Assembly (NCBI RefSeq): GCF_006483445.1
Contig: NZ_PPPT01000005.1
Location: 1 to 64,000 of the forward strand
Origin: Bradyrhizobium guangdongense
GTDB taxonomy: Bacteria > Pseudomonadota > Alphaproteobacteria > Rhizobiales > Xanthobacteraceae
Direction: 5' to 3'
DNA length: 64,000 nucleotides
Below are positions 1-9,400 of this stretch, piece by piece; within the stretch, counting starts at the first letter, position 1, and every line of letters begins with the position of its first letter. A program made the position numbers and the translations under genes. A model generated the notes under the pieces. The model worked only from the letters and a program-made list of their open reading frames with translations, was not told where the DNA came from and searched no databases.

Positions 1-150
1 CCCGGGCATGACGAGCTTGAGGTGCAAGCGTCCCGAAAGAAAGTGATCGGCATATGCGATTGCAGACGCGGGCAGCGGTTGCTGACGGCATAAACGGCTG
101 CCTCCGTGGTGCCGGGCTACGCGCTTCGCGCAGCACTGCAACCACTCCGG

Positions 151-2109
151 TTAGGTAGCCGGTGATTGTATTTGGAGCGTTCTATTTTGCTGCGAGTAGG
201 CGGGTCCGACGAGATAGGGCGAATCCTCCAACGCTGGATCGAGCATCGATGTTGTCAGTATGATCTGATGGTCAACTGGCGAAGAATTGCTGGCTGCACA
301 AATCATTCGTTGGAAGTTCCAGCTTCGCTGCGGAACCATTCCTTTGTCCTCTATGTTGTCAAACATCATGAATCTCGGAAGTAGAAATTGGCTATCGCGA
401 AGGGATGCGATAAGCAAGCCGAGATGAAAGCTGTTCTTGAGGATGACCAAGCTGCTAGCTGCAAAATTCGACTTTCCGTCGACGGACATTGCATCGTTGC
501 CGAATGAAAAATTGAAGCTAGTTGCGTCAACAAAGGCATCTTGGTCACCAGTGTCACTGTGCAGAAGGTTGACTACGCTTGTTGCAATGAGCGTATAGGC
601 AGTCCTCTTGCGTTTGTCTTGAGTGGCGATGATTGCTCCTATTTCATCCTTGAGTATCGTGATGCGTTCATTCAAGCGTTGCTTCTCACTGGACATCTCG
701 GTCACTCGAGCGACTAGCTCGAGTCGCTGACCAATTGTTTCGATCCTGGAATCGATGTATCCGATGCGGCGATTGATGTTTGCGATCGCATTGTCGCGAG
801 AGCTAATGGGGGCCTTCGATAGGGCGTCATAGGTAGCTGTCTTCGCCGAGTATTCTCGCCGAAGCGAACGAAGCTGTTTTTCGTTTGAAGCAAGGGCCTC
901 TTCTCGCTGCTCTTGCAATTGTATGGATTCTCGAAGTTGCATTTGAAGGTCGATCTTTACGGCTAAGCTTCGAGTGGCTCGATCGGAGTCTTGAAGGGGT
1001 GTTTTGCAAAGATGGCACTCAATCGAATGATCGGCGTCCTCGACGGTTGGAGAAAAGCAAGCTGGGCAATATTTGAAATGAATTCCACCCAGTTGTTCGT
1101 ACGTGAGGGTCGCTTGGTTGATATCAACCAGCATCTTTTCGAGATGGCGAATGAAATTCCGGCTGTCGGAGATTTCAAAGTCCAGCGTTGAAGTCTCGAG
1201 TTCTAGCGACTGTATCCTTCCGGATAGTGCACCGACTTCTTCAAGGGCCTTCCTGCGTTCAGCTTCACGAGATTTTGTGCTGTCTGTGCTCCCAAAATCA
1301 GACTTGGCTATCTGTTCAAGCGCCACATACTGTTCGTTTCGCTCGTTCGTAAGAGCATCGAGTTCTTTCTCCGTCGCTTCTCTTGCTAGTGGCGTATCTA
1401 GATCGCCGCCGATCAGCGAGAAGATGCTCTTCAATTCTGCATCTATTTCGTTGAATCTATTCTGCAGGCCACGTAGTTCGACCTGCTTTTCGTACAGGTT
1501 GAATTCAGCGACGCCACATAAGAAGTCTCCGACCGCCTGTTTAAGGATTGGAGGATCAAAGTTCTCAAAACGGAAGATGCGCTGCACTGGCGTCATTTGG
1601 TCGGAATACAGCAGCCGAAGGATTTGATGCATCGTTATGTTGCTGCCCTCCGTTGTGGATGCTTCCGGCATGTCGAGGGCTTTAAAGAGGATTTGCGAGA
1701 AAGATTCTTTAGCTCCCTGTCTAGCGTACGGGAAGATTTTCCAGCCCTCCGCAACGGATCTCGCGGCAGCTTCTATTGAGCCGAAGAAGATGTGTAGCGG
1801 CCTAGATCGCTCCGGAGAGATCTCGCGCCTAAGGGTTACGACCGCGTCATTTAGCGCCACTTCGGCGACAACAGTGTCGCAAAGTGCGGCATACTCTTTC
1901 CATTCTTGGATCGTTGGTCCGAGAACTTCCCCTCCAAGGATGTGGAAGATGAAGTCCATTACGGTGGATTTTCCGGACCCATTCGTTCCGCGGATGATGT
2001 TGACGCCGCGGTGAAACTTCTGGTCGTAGACCGTCCTTCCCCTACGAAACACCACTAGGCGTATCAGCGATAGTCGAGGGTTGAATTGGACCTGCTGGAC
2101 TTCGCTCAT
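151..2109 (-). CDS. ABC-3C system ATPase (Rad50/SMC-like, zinc-knuckle coiled coil)
   Basis: Predicted P-loop ATPase of 652 residues, last gene of a three-gene minus-strand operon. The N-terminus carries a Walker A motif GTNGSGKST at residues 41-49. Long heptad-like, Glu/Arg/Leu-rich coiled-coil segments flank a CxxC...CxxC zinc knuckle (C348, C351, C365, C368). The C-terminal half-domain has a degenerate signature region near 545-560 and a Walker B-like FMMFDNIED ending around residue 588. This resembles Rad50/RecN organisation but is shorter. Its start overlaps the upstream middle-component gene by 4 nt (ATGA), which suggests translational coupling. In the ABC-3C families this ATPase is thought to sense or act on nucleoprotein and to control an effector subunit. 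That role is inferred from family knowledge and gene order; the motifs are seen directly. Codon use is visibly more A/T-rich than in the genes after position 4000. A plain DNA-repair ATPase is less likely given the partners. Confidence 0.82.
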   Translation of the reverse strand: MSEVQQVQFNPRLSLIRLVVFRRGRTVYDQKFHRGVNIIRGTNGSGKSTVMDFIFHILGGEVLGPTIQEWKEYAALCDTVVAEVALNDAVVTLRREISPERSRPLHIFFGSIEAAARSVAEGWKIFPYARQGAKESFSQILFKALDMPEASTTEGSNITMHQILRLLYSDQMTPVQRIFRFENFDPPILKQAVGDFLCGVAEFNLYEKQVELRGLQNRFNEIDAELKSIFSLIGGDLDTPLAREATEKELDALTNERNEQYVALEQIAKSDFGSTDSTKSREAERRKALEEVGALSGRIQSLELETSTLDFEISDSRNFIRHLEKMLVDINQATLTYEQLGGIHFKYCPACFSPTVEDADHSIECHLCKTPLQDSDRATRSLAVKIDLQMQLRESIQLQEQREEALASNEKQLRSLRREYSAKTATYDALSKAPISSRDNAIANINRRIGYIDSRIETIGQRLELVARVTEMSSEKQRLNERITILKDEIGAIIATQDKRKRTAYTLIATSVVNLLHSDTGDQDAFVDATSFNFSFGNDAMSVDGKSNFAASSLVILKNSFHLGLLIASLRDSQFLLPRFMMFDNIEDKGMVPQRSWNFQRMICAASNSSPVDHQIILTTSMLDPALEDSPYLVGPAYSQQNRTLQIQSPAT

Positions 2110-2636
2110 GGTTGTCTCCGCACGAGACCTGTGAGCGCGCGCAAACCCCGTGATCCCTCCAATTCGATAGTGCCGAACTCATCGACAAGAAAACTCATGA
2201 AAGCCCCCTCGCGCGAGTTGGTTTCCCGCAAGGTTGCGTGCAACGAATCGGGCATTTCATCAATCTGAAGGCAGGCTGTTCCGGAGAGGTATTGTTCCCG
2301 TGATAGTAGGCCCTTCGCTACCAAGTTGGTGCCCGCTACTTTCTGAAAGACCGCGATATCTCGGAAGAGACTCTTTTCACTTGGAAGTTGGACGAATTGG
2401 TCGGTAGGACGCTCGATATGCAGGGATCGAAAAACACGCCTAATTTCCTGCGGCATCGATGCTCTATGTAACAAGAATGGATACAATAGGTAGAAATCTA
2501 AAATGTTCAGCGTCTCGACCGAAAGGTTTCTGTTCTTTTCGAAAGATAGCAGGCGCAAGAAGCGAAAAGTGCAATGATATGCGTCAAACGAAGGATGCCA
2601 AAGACGAATAGGTGTTGCTTGCGTCATGGCGTCCAC
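2106..2636 (-). CDS. ABC-3C system middle component
   Basis: Small protein of 176 residues between the hydrolase and the ATPase genes. It overlaps the hydrolase stop by 13 nt and the ATPase start by 4 nt, so the three are almost certainly co-translated. The sequence is mostly helical, with an N-terminal segment (SVETLNILDFYLLYPFLL) like the winged-helix start of ABC-3C middle components, and no enzymatic motif or membrane segment. In ABC-3C systems the middle component is proposed to bridge the ATPase and the effector. I base the call on size, position and helical character, not on a strong motif, so the exact middle-component family is not assigned. The start is an ATG near an internal GAC-GCC context inside the end of the preceding gene. 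Confidence 0.68.
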   Translation of the reverse strand: MDAMTQATPIRLWHPSFDAYHCTFRFLRLLSFEKNRNLSVETLNILDFYLLYPFLLHRASMPQEIRRVFRSLHIERPTDQFVQLPSEKSLFRDIAVFQKVAGTNLVAKGLLSREQYLSGTACLQIDEMPDSLHATLRETNSREGAFMSFLVDEFGTIELEGSRGLRALTGLVRRQP

Positions 2637-3856
2637 CGAATGTGGCAGAGTCCGGTCAGGTAGTAGATCATTCGATCGAGGACGACGTGATTTACAAGTG
2701 GGTCGCTCTTGTGAGCTTCAATGATCGGATCACTTATGTGCGTTTTAATTAGAGCTGCGGTTTTCGGGATAGAAGCTCCGTCTACAATGGCGGGATAGAC
2801 GTCTGAATTGAACCGCGCATCAACCTCGGCAAGCAATTTGATGTATCTTTGTGTCGCAGAGGATTGTAGTTGGTTCCGCGTGAACGCTTTAGCAAACTCC
2901 TCCTTAAGGCGTAGTGCCCGAGGAATCTCATGGGCTCTCCCGCCTAGTTTCAATTTCTCTGCGAGATCAAGGCGAGGGTCATCTTTGGATTTGGTGTAAT
3001 TCTCAAATTCACTTGCGAGCGCGTCGTAGACGTCATCTTGGGTGAGCTCTTGCGATACGGCGTAGGGAGGAGTTCCAGGTGGAACGTTCGAGAATGATTT
3101 CGGTTGCAGTCCGATCAAATCGCTAATGAAACTGCGTGCTCCGAGATATATCGGCGATTGCCGCGTCGTTGGCTTGCAGATGCTTACATGATCACCGTCG
3201 CACTCGACGGTAATGCATCCCAGAACGCCTGGATCAGAACTCGCCTTGTCGACGAAGAGAATGCCCTTGTAAGGCTTTGTCTCGCAGTAGGCGTGGGTCT
3301 TTAGGCCCAATGACGTAGCGTTCTCACGATACCAATCTCGAAGAGCAAGCAGATTGGGGTCGTTCGCTGCAATTTGACCGGTGGCTTGCGATACTAATGG
3401 GAATTTTGAGGCGATAGTAGCGATCGCTGATCCCGCGTGCGGGGTCGCGAGAAAGAGTACGCCGCGCGTGTTAGTTGCGATGAGCTTCCAAGCTGGCTTG
3501 TGTAGTTCTACGGCGGTTCGCAGCATTTGCTTGATCAGCAATCCGCCGAGGCTATGCACTACAAAGACAACTGGGCGTGTTCCGATTCCATGTGAGGAGA
3601 GAAGGTCTAAGATTTGTTTGGCTTGATCGCTAATAACGAGTGATCCGTTAGCGCTGCCAAATATTGAAGCTGGATATTCGAGTGACCAGACGTCCACTGA
3701 GGTTAGGTCTTCAAATATCCAAAGTGGCCAAAAAGCATTGGGCCCGGCGGTCCACGTCTCTTTTCCAGTGCCGCCCAAGCCATGAACAAAAATGATGTCA
3801 GTGGTTGTGTTTGGTCGAGTGACGTCGGTCACTCTTATCAATTGAAGCTGCGGCAC
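2624..3856 (-). CDS. ABC-3C effector: SERAC1-like serine hydrolase with C-terminal helical domain
   Basis: First gene of the operon, 410 residues. Residues about 18-250 form an alpha/beta hydrolase of the SERAC1/DUF676 type: oxyanion-loop motif IIFVHGLGG at 21-29, nucleophile elbow VHSLGG with Ser102, SSDPG with Asp208, and DGDHVSICKP with His223, so the full Ser-Asp-His triad is present. Residues about 265-410 are a separate helical region, which I interpret as the C-terminal domain shared by ABC-3C effector subunits. The likely substrates are lipid or ester bonds, so it may damage membranes or lipids when released, but this is inference. Translation appears to start at a GTG preceded by a strong purine-rich GAGGGGGAG stretch. 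There is no signal peptide or membrane segment, so a cytoplasmic location is expected. A closely similar hydrolase domain with a different C-terminus is encoded at 41445-43001. Confidence 0.8.
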   Translation of the reverse strand: MPQLQLIRVTDVTRPNTTTDIIFVHGLGGTGKETWTAGPNAFWPLWIFEDLTSVDVWSLEYPASIFGSANGSLVISDQAKQILDLLSSHGIGTRPVVFVVHSLGGLLIKQMLRTAVELHKPAWKLIATNTRGVLFLATPHAGSAIATIASKFPLVSQATGQIAANDPNLLALRDWYRENATSLGLKTHAYCETKPYKGILFVDKASSDPGVLGCITVECDGDHVSICKPTTRQSPIYLGARSFISDLIGLQPKSFSNVPPGTPPYAVSQELTQDDVYDALASEFENYTKSKDDPRLDLAEKLKLGGRAHEIPRALRLKEEFAKAFTRNQLQSSATQRYIKLLAEVDARFNSDVYPAIVDGASIPKTAALIKTHISDPIIEAHKSDPLVNHVVLDRMIYYLTGLCHIRWTP

Positions 3857-3950
3857 GTCTCCCCCTCAGCGGCAGAATCCTAAGCCCGAGTATCTGCAAC
3901 GTCCAGTAGAGGGCCTTGCGACCTTCGAAGCACGCGTCATTGTGCGCCGC

Positions 3951-3984
3951 AAACAAAAACGGCCAGGTCTTCCGACCCGGCCGT
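3951..3984 (-). terminator. Rho-independent terminator of rpmB
   Basis: Read on the minus strand, a hairpin with arms ACGGCCGGGTC and GACCTGGCCGT around a short GGAA loop is followed by TTTTTGTTT. It lies about 75 bp after the L28 stop codon and closes that transcript before the low-G+C operon. Confidence 0.85.
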
Positions 3985-4059
3985 CACGCAAACTCTGATA
4001 CTCTTAAGCCTACGCCACGCGACGCTTACGCGTGCCCCCGGCCCAGCTCTTGAAAACTC

Positions 4060-4371
4060 TTAGCTCGCCTTCTTCTCAGGCCGCGGCGTCGGGCCGACCT
4101 TCTTCTGGACGGCGCGCTTCAATTCCAGCGCGCGCGGCGACAGGGCGTCGGCGGGCGCTTTAAGCAGATAAGCATCGAGGCCGCCATTGTGGTCGACGCT
4201 CTTCACCGCGTTGGTGGAGACGCGCAGGCGCACGTTGCGGCCGAGCGCTTCCGAGATGAACGTCACGTTGACGAGGTTCGGCAGGAAGCGGCGCTTGGTC
4301 TTGATGTTGGAGTGGCTGACCTTGTGGCCGACGAGGGGGCCCTTGGCCGTCAGTTCGCAGCGGCGAGACAT
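4060..4371 (-). CDS. rpmB: 50S ribosomal protein L28
   Basis: Encodes 103 residues beginning [20 protein letters not shown], the typical alphaproteobacterial L28 start (Cys, [17 protein letters not shown]). It is a structural protein of the large ribosomal subunit. The reading frame stays open far upstream of this ATG, but only this start gives an L28-like N-terminus, and an AAGGA Shine-Dalgarno lies 8 nt before it. The C-terminus ([10 protein letters not shown]) is normal for rhizobial L28. It is a single-gene transcript followed by a good terminator. Confidence 0.97.
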   Translation of the reverse strand: MSRRCELTAKGPLVGHKVSHSNIKTKRRFLPNLVNVTFISEALGRNVRLRVSTNAVKSVDHNGGLDAYLLKAPADALSPRALELKRAVQKKVGPTPRPEKKAS

Positions 4372-4958
4372 CTCGAAAATCCTTGTCCTTCCCCCATAGG
4401 ATTGCGGCGGCCATCGGGGCGCCACGGGGGTGCTAAATCTGTGTCCTTGTGGGAGCGGCGGACGTATAGGGGGGAAGGGGCGGGTAGTCAAGGCGAAGGG
4501 CCGGTTTCGGCCCGTAGTTCCGGGGCGGGCGGCACGCCCGAACCCGGAAACTCGAGCAGCAAATTCAGGGGTTTTTGGCCGGCTTCTTCGCCTCGCCCCG
4601 CTTGGGGGAGAGGCCGGAGCGCGCCGAGCGATGCGAAGCATCGTCCGCAGCGATCCGGGTGAGGGGGAGCCTCCGCGAGTCCAACTCTCACCGTCCCCGG
4701 GGAGGCTCCCCCTCACCCCGACCCTCTCAGAGCGAGCGCAGCTCGTCTCGGCCCCGCAAGCGGGGCGAGGGGGAAGGGGCAGCGGAGCGGGCGGAGAGAG
4801 CGCAAAAACCATCACATAAACGGCGTATTCCGGTCCGAAAACGCATCCGGTTCCCGAAAAATGGCCCTGAACCACAGCCCCTTTGTGCAATTGCGTCCCG
4901 GCTCATTGTCTGCCGCTGTATTTGGCTTAAGTAACAATCATCTAGCGCACCCCTTGGA
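4372..4958. other. Gene-free divergent intergenic region
   Basis: This 587-bp spacer between the divergent rpmB and DUF3108 genes holds no convincing gene. It contains the rpmB leader and a large nested palindromic repeat at 4590-4771. The remaining sequence should include the promoters of both genes, but I cannot assign a -10/-35 pair with confidence. Confidence 0.7.
4590..4771. repeat. Nested palindromic intergenic repeat (CCCTCACC/CCCCGC family)
   Basis: Outer arms contain CCTCGCCCCGCTTG and CAAGCGGGGCGAGG; inner arms contain GGTGAGGGGGAGCCTCC and GGAGGCTCCCCCTCACC. The same words recur at 6285-6422, so this is a dispersed repeat family and not a gene-specific structure. Confidence 0.8.
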
Positions 4959-5834
4959 TTGCGACTGAACGTGACCCTGCCTGACACCCGATATCCCCGG
5001 CGGCGCCCTCTGCGCCGGCTGGCCCTGTTGGCCCTGTGCGGGCTCGGGGCTGGATGGGGGATTGTGCCGGCGGCCGCCCAGGGCAAGCTCGAGGCGCAGT
5101 ATGAGGCGACGCTGTCGGGCATCCCCGTCGGGCGTGGCGGCTGGAATATCGATATCGGCGACGACGTGTTTTCGGCGGCGGCCTCGGGCGGCACCACGGG
5201 GCTGCTGAAGTCGTTTGCGGGCGGGTCCGGCACGGGTGCCTCGCAGGGGCGCGTCGTCAACGGCGCGCTGGTGGCGACCGGCTACCAGGCCTCCACGACT
5301 ACCTCGAAGAAGACCGAGGAGATCCACATCGTCATCGACAAGGGCAATGTGAAGGAATTTGGCATCGTGCCGGAGCCGCCGGTCGATGCCGAGCGCATTC
5401 CCGTCACCGAGGCGCATCGCCGCGGCGTCTGGGATCCGATGACGGCCTCGCTGCTGCGCGTGCCCGGCACCGGCGAGGTGCTGTCGCCGGACTCCTGCCG
5501 CACCGGTGCGGCCGTGTTCGACGGCCGCATGCGCTACGACCTCAAGCTCGATTTCAAGCGCATGGAGAACGTGAAGGCCGAAAAGGGCTATCACGGCCCC
5601 GTCGTGGTCTGCGCGCTCTATTTCTCGCCGATCGCCGGCTACATCCCCGATCGCCCCGTGATCAAGTACCTCGCCACCCAGCGCAATATCGAGATCGCGT
5701 TCGCGCCCGTGGCGGGCACGCGCGTGCTGGTGCCCTTCTGGGTCAAGATCCCGACGCCGCTCGGCCCCGCGATGCTGGAAGCCACCAGCTTCATCACCGC
5801 CCCCCAGCCGCCCCGCGTCGCGAAGACGCAATAA
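4959..5834 (+). CDS. DUF3108 domain-containing exported protein
   Basis: Encodes 291 residues. A basic N-terminus (RRRPLRRLALLALCGL) followed by a hydrophobic core and an AAAQ cleavage-like site near residue 41 indicates export to the periplasm. The mature part starts LEAQYEATLSGIPVGRG and matches the DUF3108 family, whose function is not established; it probably forms a beta-rich barrel-like domain similar to lipid- or envelope-associated proteins. The start is taken as TTG at 4959; a GTG at 4971 would also keep the signal peptide. Its position next to rpmB and the helicase gene is typical of Bradyrhizobium and Rhodopseudomonas genomes. Confidence 0.85.
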   Translation: MRLNVTLPDTRYPRRRPLRRLALLALCGLGAGWGIVPAAAQGKLEAQYEATLSGIPVGRGGWNIDIGDDVFSAAASGGTTGLLKSFAGGSGTGASQGRVVNGALVATGYQASTTTSKKTEEIHIVIDKGNVKEFGIVPEPPVDAERIPVTEAHRRGVWDPMTASLLRVPGTGEVLSPDSCRTGAAVFDGRMRYDLKLDFKRMENVKAEKGYHGPVVVCALYFSPIAGYIPDRPVIKYLATQRNIEIAFAPVAGTRVLVPFWVKIPTPLGPAMLEATSFITAPQPPRVAKTQ

Positions 5835-6492
5835 TCGTCTCGCTCCCGTAGCCCGGATGAGCGAAGCGATATCCGGGGCCTAGCAGCCACTTTCCGCATG
5901 TCGCTGCACTCTTCCGGGCTATATGCGTTCCGGAAAACCCCAACGAATCCAACACCCCTCCTACTGTGCATGGGGTTGTTTTCACCCCCAAATGCCGCCC
6001 CACCCCCTCCAGCCGAATCCATTTGACTCCCACCCGATTCTGATTCGACTCCAAGCCCTCCCCAACTTTAAGGATTTCGCCCCGAAATCACCGCTTGTGC
6101 CATCAGCCAAAACTCCATCTAGTGCGCGCCTGGGACGGCTCCCGCGACATGTTGCGTGAACGTAACGGGAAGCGAAGGGGAGTCAGCGATTCGGCCGCGA
6201 TTCGTTCTAGAGTCGTTCCGAAGCTTAAGCGCAGAGAAGAAAGCGTCGCAAATTGAAACAGTTGCGCGGGATTTGGGGCGGTCTCCCTTCCCCCTCTCCC
6301 CGTTCTTACGGGGAGAGGGTTGGGGTGAGGGGCTGCTGCCGCATATTCGGTGAGAGCTGGACCCGCGGAGGCTCCCCCTCACCCGGCGCTTCGCGCCGAC
6401 CTCTCCCCGCAAGCGGGGCGAGGTGAAGCTCCGGGCCCCTGCAAAAAACAGCACTGACAATCCGCCCCAAGAAGAACTAGCTACAGGCGCAA
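5835..6492. other. Long gene-free region between the DUF3108 and helicase genes
   Basis: These 658 bp hold no reading frame with protein-like composition. At 5847-5880 there is a lone copy of a GTAGCCCGGATGAGCG... repeat word common between rhizobial genes, and at 6285-6422 a larger palindromic repeat. The part between 5900 and 6280 shows no recognisable feature. The 3' end must contain the helicase promoter. Confidence 0.65.
6285..6422. repeat. Palindromic intergenic repeat, second copy of the 4590-4771 family
   Basis: Contains CTCTCCCCGTTCTTACGGGG, then GGTTGGGGTGAGGGG and GGAGGCTCCCCCTCACC, and ends in CTCCCCGCAAGCGGGGCGAGG. It shares arms with the repeat near 4.6 kb and can fold into stacked hairpins. 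Confidence 0.8.
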
Positions 6493-9400
6493 ATGGCCTT
6501 CTCTTCCTTTTCCTCTGCCTCCGAGCGCGTGCATTCCGAGCGCGCGCCCGGTTCCGGCGTCACTGCGGTGCTCGGGCCGACCAACACCGGCAAGACCCAT
6601 CTCGCCATCGAGCGCATGCTGGCGCATTCGTCGGGCATGATCGGGCTGCCGCTGCGCCTGCTCGCGCGCGAGGTCTACAACAAGATCGCCGATCGCGTGG
6701 GCAGCGAGGCGGTGGCGCTCGTCACCGGCGAAGAGAAGATCAAGCCGAAAAACCCGCGCTACTGGGTCTCGACCGTCGAGGCGATGCCGCGCGATCTCGA
6801 TCTGTCGTTCCTCGCCGTGGACGAGGTGCAGATCGCGTCTGATTTGGAGCGCGGCCACGTCTTCACCGACCGCATCCTCAACCGCCGCGGCCGCGACGAG
6901 ACGCTGCTCCTGGGTGCCGCCACGATGCGCCCGATCGTCGAGCGGCTGTTGCCGGGCGCCTCCATCATCACGCGCCCGCGCCTGTCGACCCTTGAATTCG
7001 CGGGCGATCGCAAGATCACGCGGCAGCCGCGGCGCACCGCGATCGTCGCGTTCTCGGCTGACGAAGTCTACGCCATTGCCGAATTGATCCGCCGCCAGCA
7101 TGGCGGCGCGGCCGTCGTGCTCGGCTCGCTCTCGCCGCGCACACGAAATGCACAAGTGGCGATGTTCCAGAACGGCGACGTCGATTATCTCGTCGCGACA
7201 GACGCCGTCGGCATGGGGCTCAATCTCGACGTCGACCACGTCGCCTTTGCCTCCGACCGCAAGTTCGACGGCTATCAGTTCCGCAGGCTCACACCGTCCG
7301 AGTTCGCGCAGATCGCCGGCCGCGCCGGCCGCGCCACGCGGAATGGAACGTTCGGCACAACGGGCCGCTGCGCGCCGTTCGAGCCCGAGCTCGTCAATGC
7401 GCTGCAGAACCACACCTTCGACAGCGTGAAGGTGCTGCAATGGCGGAATTCGAAACTTGATTTCGCCTCGCTCGGCGCGCTCCAGGTCTCGCTCAACCTT
7501 GCCCCCGGCCACGAGGCGCTGACGCGCGCGCCGATCGCCGAGGACATGCGCGTGCTCGACCACGCCGCCCGCGACGGCGAGGTGCGCGACATGGCGCATG
7601 GCAAGGCGGCCGTGGAACGTCTCTGGGAGGCCTGCCAGGTCCCCGATTACCGAAAGCTGTCGCCGGCGGCCCACGCCGAGCTCGTCACCACGCTGTACGG
7701 CTTTTTGATGCAAAAGGGCCGCATTCCCGATGCCTGGTTCGGCGCCCAGGTGAACCAGGCCGACCGCACCGATGGCGACATCGACACGCTGTCGGGCCGG
7801 ATCGCGCAGATCCGCACCTGGACCTTCGTGGCGAACCGCCCCGATTGGCTCGCCGACCCCGAACACTGGCAGGGGATTACGCGGGAGCTGGAAAATAAAT
7901 TATCGGATGCGCTCCATGAACGGCTTACAGAGCGTTTCGTTGATCGTCGTACCAGTGTATTGATGCGCCGCCTGCGGGAGAACACGAGCTTGAATACTGA
8001 AATCGGCAAGACCGGCGAAGTCATCGTCGAAGGCCACGTCATCGGCCGTCTTGATGGATTTACCTTTGCGCCAGATGCCGCGGAAGCAGGCTCGGATGCG
8101 AAAGCCTTGCAGGCTGCCGCTCAAGCGGTGCTCGCCGGCGAGATCAATGCGCGTGCCGAAAAACTGGGCGCAGCGCCCGACGAGCAGTTCGTGCTCACCT
8201 CCGACGGCACCATCCGCTGGACCGGCGACGCCGTGGCGCGCCTTTCTGCCGCAGACGAGGCGCTGACGCCGCGCGTCCGCATCATCTCGGACGAGCGGTT
8301 GACGGGCAGCCCGCGCGAAAAAGTGCAGGCGCGGCTCGACCTCTGGCTTAAAACGCATATCGAAAAGCTGCTCGGGCCGATGTTCGAGCTCTCCAAGGCC
8401 GAGGACGTCACCGGCATCGCGCGCGGCATCGCCTATCAGCTCGTCGAAGCGCTCGGCGTGCTCGAGCGGCAGAAGATCGCCAACGAGCTGAAGGATCTCG
8501 ACCAGGCCTCGCGTGCCACCTTGCGGAAATACGGCGTGCGGTTCGGCGCCTACCACCTCTACTTCCCGCAGCTGCTCAAGCCCGCCGCGCGTGCGCTCGC
8601 CGCACTGCTGTGGGCGCTGAAGCAGGACAATGTCGATCTCTCGGCACTGTCGGGCGCGCAGCACCTCGCGAGCTCGGGCCGCACCTCGTTCCCCGTCGAC
8701 AAGACGCTGCCGCGCGATGCCTATCGCGTGCTCGGCTACAAGCAGGCCGGCGAACGCGCGGTGCGCGTCGACATTCTGGAGCGCCTCGCCGATCTGATCC
8801 GTCCGGCGCTCGCCTGGCGCGAGACCTCGCCCGGCGAAAAGCCCGCCGGTGCGTTCGACGGCCGCAGCTTCGTGGTGACGCAGGCGATGACCTCGCTCAC
8901 GGGATCGGCCGGCGAAGATTTTGCCTCGATCCTGCGCGCGCTCGGTTATCGCATGGAGAAGCGCGCCCCGCTGCCGCCGAAGCCTGTTGTCGCGGAGACG
9001 CCGGCTGCTGCGCCCGCCGAAGGCGAGGCTGTTGCTGAAGCCGCTGCTGCCGAGACGCCCGCGACGGATACGGGAATCGAAGCGGCCGCCGAGCCCGTCA
9101 CCGTCGAAGACGCGCCGGGCATGGAGCAGGACGCGGAGCCGCACGCGGCGCCCGCGCTCGAAGCTACGCCTGAAACGCCCGTTACTCCCGAGGATGCCCC
9201 CGGCATCGCGCCGCCGGCTGAAGAGCCTGCGCCTGTTGAAGCCTCTGCCGAAGATTCGGCTGCGATCACCGCGGCCACGGAAGCCGCTGCATCACCAGAT
9301 GCGGCTGCGCCCGTCGAGGCCGCAAGCACTGAAACCGCTGCGTCAGAAGCACCCGCCGAGCCGCAGCTCGTCGAAGTCTGGCGTCCCGGCGGCCGTCACG

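Noticed and set aside
151-2109. Reading the ATPase as Rad50 or RecN of general DNA repair
   Set aside because: It is much shorter than Rad50, has a four-Cys knuckle, lacks an MRE11-like partner, and sits in an overlapping operon with a hydrolase.
4060-4890. A 276-residue open frame covering rpmB and 520 bp upstream
   Set aside because: Only the last 103 residues are L28; the upstream part is translated palindromic repeat and leader, and a good ribosome site precedes the inner ATG.
5847-5880. The GTAGCCCGGATGAGCG word as a regulatory site
   Set aside because: It matches a commonly dispersed intergenic repeat word and has no gene-specific position.
6481-7866. A 461-codon open frame on the minus strand opposite the helicase gene
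   Set aside because: It is a shadow of the high-G+C coding strand: the helicase motifs are on the plus strand and the minus-strand protein is Arg/Ala/Asp-rich without domains.
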